Source: JASTVH01 sp042862465
Lineage (GTDB): Bacteria > Pseudomonadota > Gammaproteobacteria > Pseudomonadales > Oleiphilaceae
Direction of reading: 5' to 3'
Length of the DNA: 64,000 nt
Assembly (NCBI GenBank): GCA_042862465.1
Contig: JASTVH010000006.1
Location: 62,001 to 126,000, forward strand
Both the position numbers and the translations under genes were made by a program. The notes under the pieces are model-generated. The model had not been told where the DNA came from. It did not search any database and saw only the letters and a list, made by a program, of their open reading frames with translations. The stretch's first letter is position 1. Each line of letters starts with the position of its first letter. Positions 61,873-64,000 of this stretch are shown here, piece by piece.

Positions 61873-62580
61873 ATGCCTGTTTCCAAGACCATTCTGGTAA
61901 CCGGGGCCACGCGCGGCCTGGGTCGTGCCCTGAGCAAACTACTGATTGCCCAGGGCCACCACGTCATCATGACCGGCCGCGACGAACAGCGGGTTCGGCA
62001 GGTGGCACGCGAGCTGGGTAGCGAGGCACCGGTCTGGGGGCTGGATGTGCAGCGTCAGGCCGATGCCCAGGCGCTGGCGGAGTGGCTGACCCTGAACGAC
62101 ATTCGGCTCGATGCCCTGGTCAACAATGCCGGGAGGGGCGGTGAGCCCTACCGTGACCAGCCGGCGGAGAATCCTCTGGACACCGATCCGCAGACCGTCA
62201 ATGACATCCTGCAGGTCAACCTGCTGGGCACCTATCGCGTGACCCAGACCTTGCTGCCTTGCCTGCGCCGCGACCGGCGGGCTGATATCGTCAATATTTC
62301 CTCAGGCATGGGGTCACTGGCCGACATGGGGCTGGGTTCACCGGGCTATCGGCTATCCAAGGCAGGCGTGAATGCATTGACCCGTTATCTGGCTGTCGAG
62401 CTGGCAGAAACCTCCATCCATGTGAATAGTGTTTGTCCGGGTTGGTGTCGCACCGATCTGGGCAGCGACCGGGCACCGCGCAGTGCGGAAGAGGGGGTGG
62501 ATTCGGTGGTGTGGTTGTTGAATGAAGAGCCGGATTTTCGGGGGGCGTTTATCCGGGATCGGGAGCCGATAGGCTTTTGA
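61873..62580 (+). CDS. SDR family oxidoreductase
   Basis: A 235-residue classical short-chain dehydrogenase: cofactor motif GATRGLGRAL near 11-20, NNAGRGG near 87, catalytic Ser in NISSGMG, YxxxK in YRLSKAG near 158-164 and CPGWCRTDLGS near 187. The Arg following the basic TGR loop suggests NADP. ATG 61873 follows AGGAGGGAAAGG. It stands alone between repeat clusters; substrate unknown. Confidence 0.9.
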   Translation: MPVSKTILVTGATRGLGRALSKLLIAQGHHVIMTGRDEQRVRQVARELGSEAPVWGLDVQRQADAQALAEWLTLNDIRLDALVNNAGRGGEPYRDQPAENPLDTDPQTVNDILQVNLLGTYRVTQTLLPCLRRDRRADIVNISSGMGSLADMGLGSPGYRLSKAGVNALTRYLAVELAETSIHVNSVCPGWCRTDLGSDRAPRSAEEGVDSVVWLLNEEPDFRGAFIRDREPIGF

Positions 62581-62582
62581 TC

Positions 62583-62674
62583 GTTGGACGTTGGACGTTG
62601 GACGTTGGACGTTGGACGTTACCAATGGGCCTGGGCTGTATTTTTACGTGAAACGTCCAACGTCAAACGTGAAA
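62583..62674. repeat. Heptamer tandem repeat GTTGGAC x5 and inverted relative
   Basis: Five exact copies of GTTGGAC plus GTT run from 62583 to 62620, starting just after the SDR stop. At 62646-62674 follows ACGTGAAACGTCCAACGTC with AAACGTGAAAC, whose ACGTCCAAC is the reverse complement of the heptamer array. A similar TTTGACGTTTCACG stretch is at 25727-25743. Confidence 0.8.
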
Positions 62675-62683
62675 CAAAAAGGG

Positions 62684-62885
62684 TTCATCGCGGATTGGAG
62701 TGAACGCTGCCAGAGGTTCAAGAGCGCCCAACCCGTCATCCCCGCGAAGGCGGGGATCCAGGGCGTATGGCTTCCAGATTGGCGGTTTGCCGCTCTGGAT
62801 ACCCGCCTTCGCGGGTATGACGGGGTCTGTTTGCCCTCGGAGGAAAGCTTTCGAAGGCGTATTTCTCGCTGAAGTGCGAAGAACC
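62684..62885. repeat. ~220-bp composite repeat, copy 2 (inverted relative to 4838-5060)
   Basis: Read on the minus strand it starts GGTTCTTCGCACTTCAGCG, carries the CGTCATACCCGCG / CGCGGGGATGACGG hairpin pair (62734-62823), and ends GCGTTCACTCCAATCCGCGATGAA. As at 4838, it starts directly after the T run of a terminator, here the one after fdxA read on the minus strand. Confidence 0.8.
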
Positions 62886-62887
62886 AC

Positions 62888-62916
62888 AAAAAAGGGAGGC
62901 CTCGGCCTCCCTTTTT
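62888..62916. terminator. Bidirectional terminator after fdxA
   Basis: GGGAGGC / GCCTCCC (62894-62911) with a CTCG loop, flanked by six A on the left and five T on the right. It serves fdxA on the minus strand and could stop plus-strand transcription as well. Confidence 0.88.
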
Positions 62917-62917
62917 G

Positions 62918-63241
62918 CTAACGCTCCAGGTACTTTTCCTTCCCCTTCACGCCATCCCACTCTTCCGCATCCGGAAGCGGGTCTTTCTTTTCAGTGATGT
63001 TCGGCCAGTCCCGCGCCAGTTCGGCGTTGATCTCAACAAACTGGGTCTGGTCCGGCGGCAGCTCGTCTTCGGAGAAGATGGCTTCCGCGGGGCACTCCGG
63101 CTCGCAGAGGGCGCAGTCGATGCATTCGTCCGGGTCGATTACGAGGAAGTTGGGACCCTCGTAAAAACAGTCTACCGGGCAGACTTCGACACAGTCCGTG
63201 TATTTGCACTTGATGCAGTTTTCGGTAACGACAAAGGTCAT
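62918..63241 (-). CDS. fdxA: FdxA, 7Fe ferredoxin
   Basis: A 107-residue ferredoxin with one [3Fe-4S] and one [4Fe-4S] cluster: CIKCKYTDCVEVCPVDCF near 9-26 and CIDCALCEPECPAEAI near 40-55, then the long C-terminal tail typical of Azotobacter/Pseudomonas FdxA. It carries electrons at low potential in the cytoplasm. It lies downstream of mutS on the same strand, as in pseudomonads. Confidence 0.95.
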   Translation of the reverse strand: MTFVVTENCIKCKYTDCVEVCPVDCFYEGPNFLVIDPDECIDCALCEPECPAEAIFSEDELPPDQTQFVEINAELARDWPNITEKKDPLPDAEEWDGVKGKEKYLER

Positions 63242-63468
63242 GGTCGGATCCCTGCTCTCTCAATCAGTCACTTGCGTGCGGGGCTTCTCGTGGTTGCGCG
63301 ATACTCCCCGTTTGTAGCACGCCCGAAAAAAGGAGGCCACATTTTAGGGAGCTGCCCGGTCTGTCGCAAGTCGTTAGTGGTTTATGTGGTCTGGCCGCGC
63401 CACCGGAATGGGCACTTTTAAACAAAGCCCCAGTATAGGTGGCCTCTTTTGTCTCGGTAAGAGTCTGT

Positions 63469-64000
63469 TTAGTCCGTTTTGTTATCGAGTTTTTCCCTCA
63501 GGGAATAGAGTTGGTTCAGCGCTTCCCGGGGTGTCATGCCGTCCAGGTCCATGGCCAGGATGGCTTTCTCCACCTCAGACGGCTCGAGACTGGCAAACAT
63601 GTCCCCCTGCATGGCGCCGTAGGAGGCTTCGGGCGATTTCACTTCTGCCTGCACCTCCGGGGCGCCGGCTTCCAGTGCGGTCAGCTTCTGGCGGGCATTG
63701 GCAATGACGTTATGGGGTACCCCCGCCAGTTTGGCCACCTGCAAGCCGTAACTCTGACTGGCCGGCCCCTCGTGCACCGTATGCAGGAAAACGATGCTGT
63801 CCTCATGCTCGGTGGCGGTCAGGTGCACGTTGATGGCCGTGGTGGCGCTTTCCGGCAGGCCCGTCAGTTCAAAATAGTGGGTGGCGAAGAGGGTAAAGCA
63901 GCCCACCTTGCGCACCAGATGCTCGGCGGTGGCCCAGGCCAGTGAGAGGCCGTCGAAGGTACTGGTGCCGCGGCCGACCTCGTCCATCAGGACCAGGGAC
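63469..64000 (-). CDS. mutS: MutS mismatch repair protein, C-terminal part (runs off window)
   Basis: The last 177 or so residues of MutS; the gene continues past base 64000. Seen: Walker B/D-loop MDEVGRGTSTFDGLSLAWA, the switch His in FATHYFELTGL, SYGLQVAKLAGVP helix-turn-helix dimer contact, and a C-terminal helical tail ending in a REALNQLYSLREKL helix that forms the tetramer/beta-clamp-associated end. MutS recognises mismatches and slides as an ATP clamp. Confidence 0.95.
   Translation of the reverse strand, partial: SLVLMDEVGRGTSTFDGLSLAWATAEHLVRKVGCFTLFATHYFELTGLPESATTAINVHLTATEHEDSIVFLHTVHEGPASQSYGLQVAKLAGVPHNVIANARQKLTALEAGAPEVQAEVKSPEASYGAMQGDMFASLEPSEVEKAILAMDLDGMTPREALNQLYSLREKLDNKTD

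Noticed and set aside
62583..62620. CRISPR array
   Set aside because: The repeats are 7 bases, contiguous and without spacers, and no cas gene is near.

Overview
The window looks like the chromosome of a high-GC, facultatively anaerobic, nitrate-respiring gammaproteobacterium. The pointers are NarK1/NarK2, NarX/NarL, NnrS, a group 3b [NiFe] hydrogenase, consensus FNR-type boxes, the FdxA-MutS pair, LasT, YhiN and YaiI homologues, and several families of dispersed palindromic repeats. I cannot place it to genus from sequence alone; a purple-sulfur or halophilic relative (Chromatiales-like) is a guess. I saw no rRNA, tRNA, prophage, CRISPR array or transposase gene.

Layout. 0-5 kb: an unidentified gene end, a decayed 5' fragment of narG on the minus strand, a tandem palindromic repeat, then an FNR-type promoter driving narK1-narK2, closed by a strong terminator. 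5-16 kb: a group 3b hydrogenase operon (beta, a cyclic-nucleotide-binding-domain protein, gamma, delta, alpha) followed by maturation genes: protease, a HypA without its zinc finger, HypF carrying an in-frame repeat, and, beyond a repeat cluster, HypC, HypD and HypE. 16-26 kb: a perfect FNR box with a good -10 precedes a tandem universal stress protein gene and an 8.5-kb cyclic beta-1,2-glucan synthase-type gene. 26-33.4 kb: a beta-CASP MBL-fold nuclease, a NarK-like MFS protein without the nitrate-binding arginines, narX, narL and nnrS, with two good NarL sites and a 284-bp MITE-like element between the MFS gene and narX. 33.4-43 kb: a diguanylate cyclase with a structured leader, a six-gene minus-strand cluster (ABC exporter, DUF192, EVE, LTA-synthase-like, GDPD), and a stator pair motA-motB. 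43-64 kb: housekeeping and accessory metabolism: patatin, LasT, hydrolases, an LpxL-like acyltransferase, an RND pump, alcohol dehydrogenase with an AraC regulator, an S15 hydrolase, YhiN, YaiI, SDRs, PhzF plus cupin, a MocR regulator with three operator-like repeats, FdxA and the end of MutS.

How it fits together. Three FNR-type boxes (before narK1, before the hydrogenase, before usp-glucan synthase) and two NarL-type boxes (MFS/narX region, nnrS) suggest that the first half of the window is an oxygen- and nitrate-controlled block. It would take up and export nitrate/nitrite, dispose of or recycle reductant through an NAD(P)-linked hydrogenase, and remodel the envelope under anoxia. narGHI itself is absent here apart from the dead narG start, so nitrate reductase must be encoded elsewhere if it exists.

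The intergenic regions hold an unusual density of repeats. A composite repeat at 12867-13358 recurs in inverted orientation at 25951-26225 and so brackets hypC through the glucan synthase. A member of another family has been absorbed into hypF, and a palindrome supplies the last codons and stop of the RND pump.
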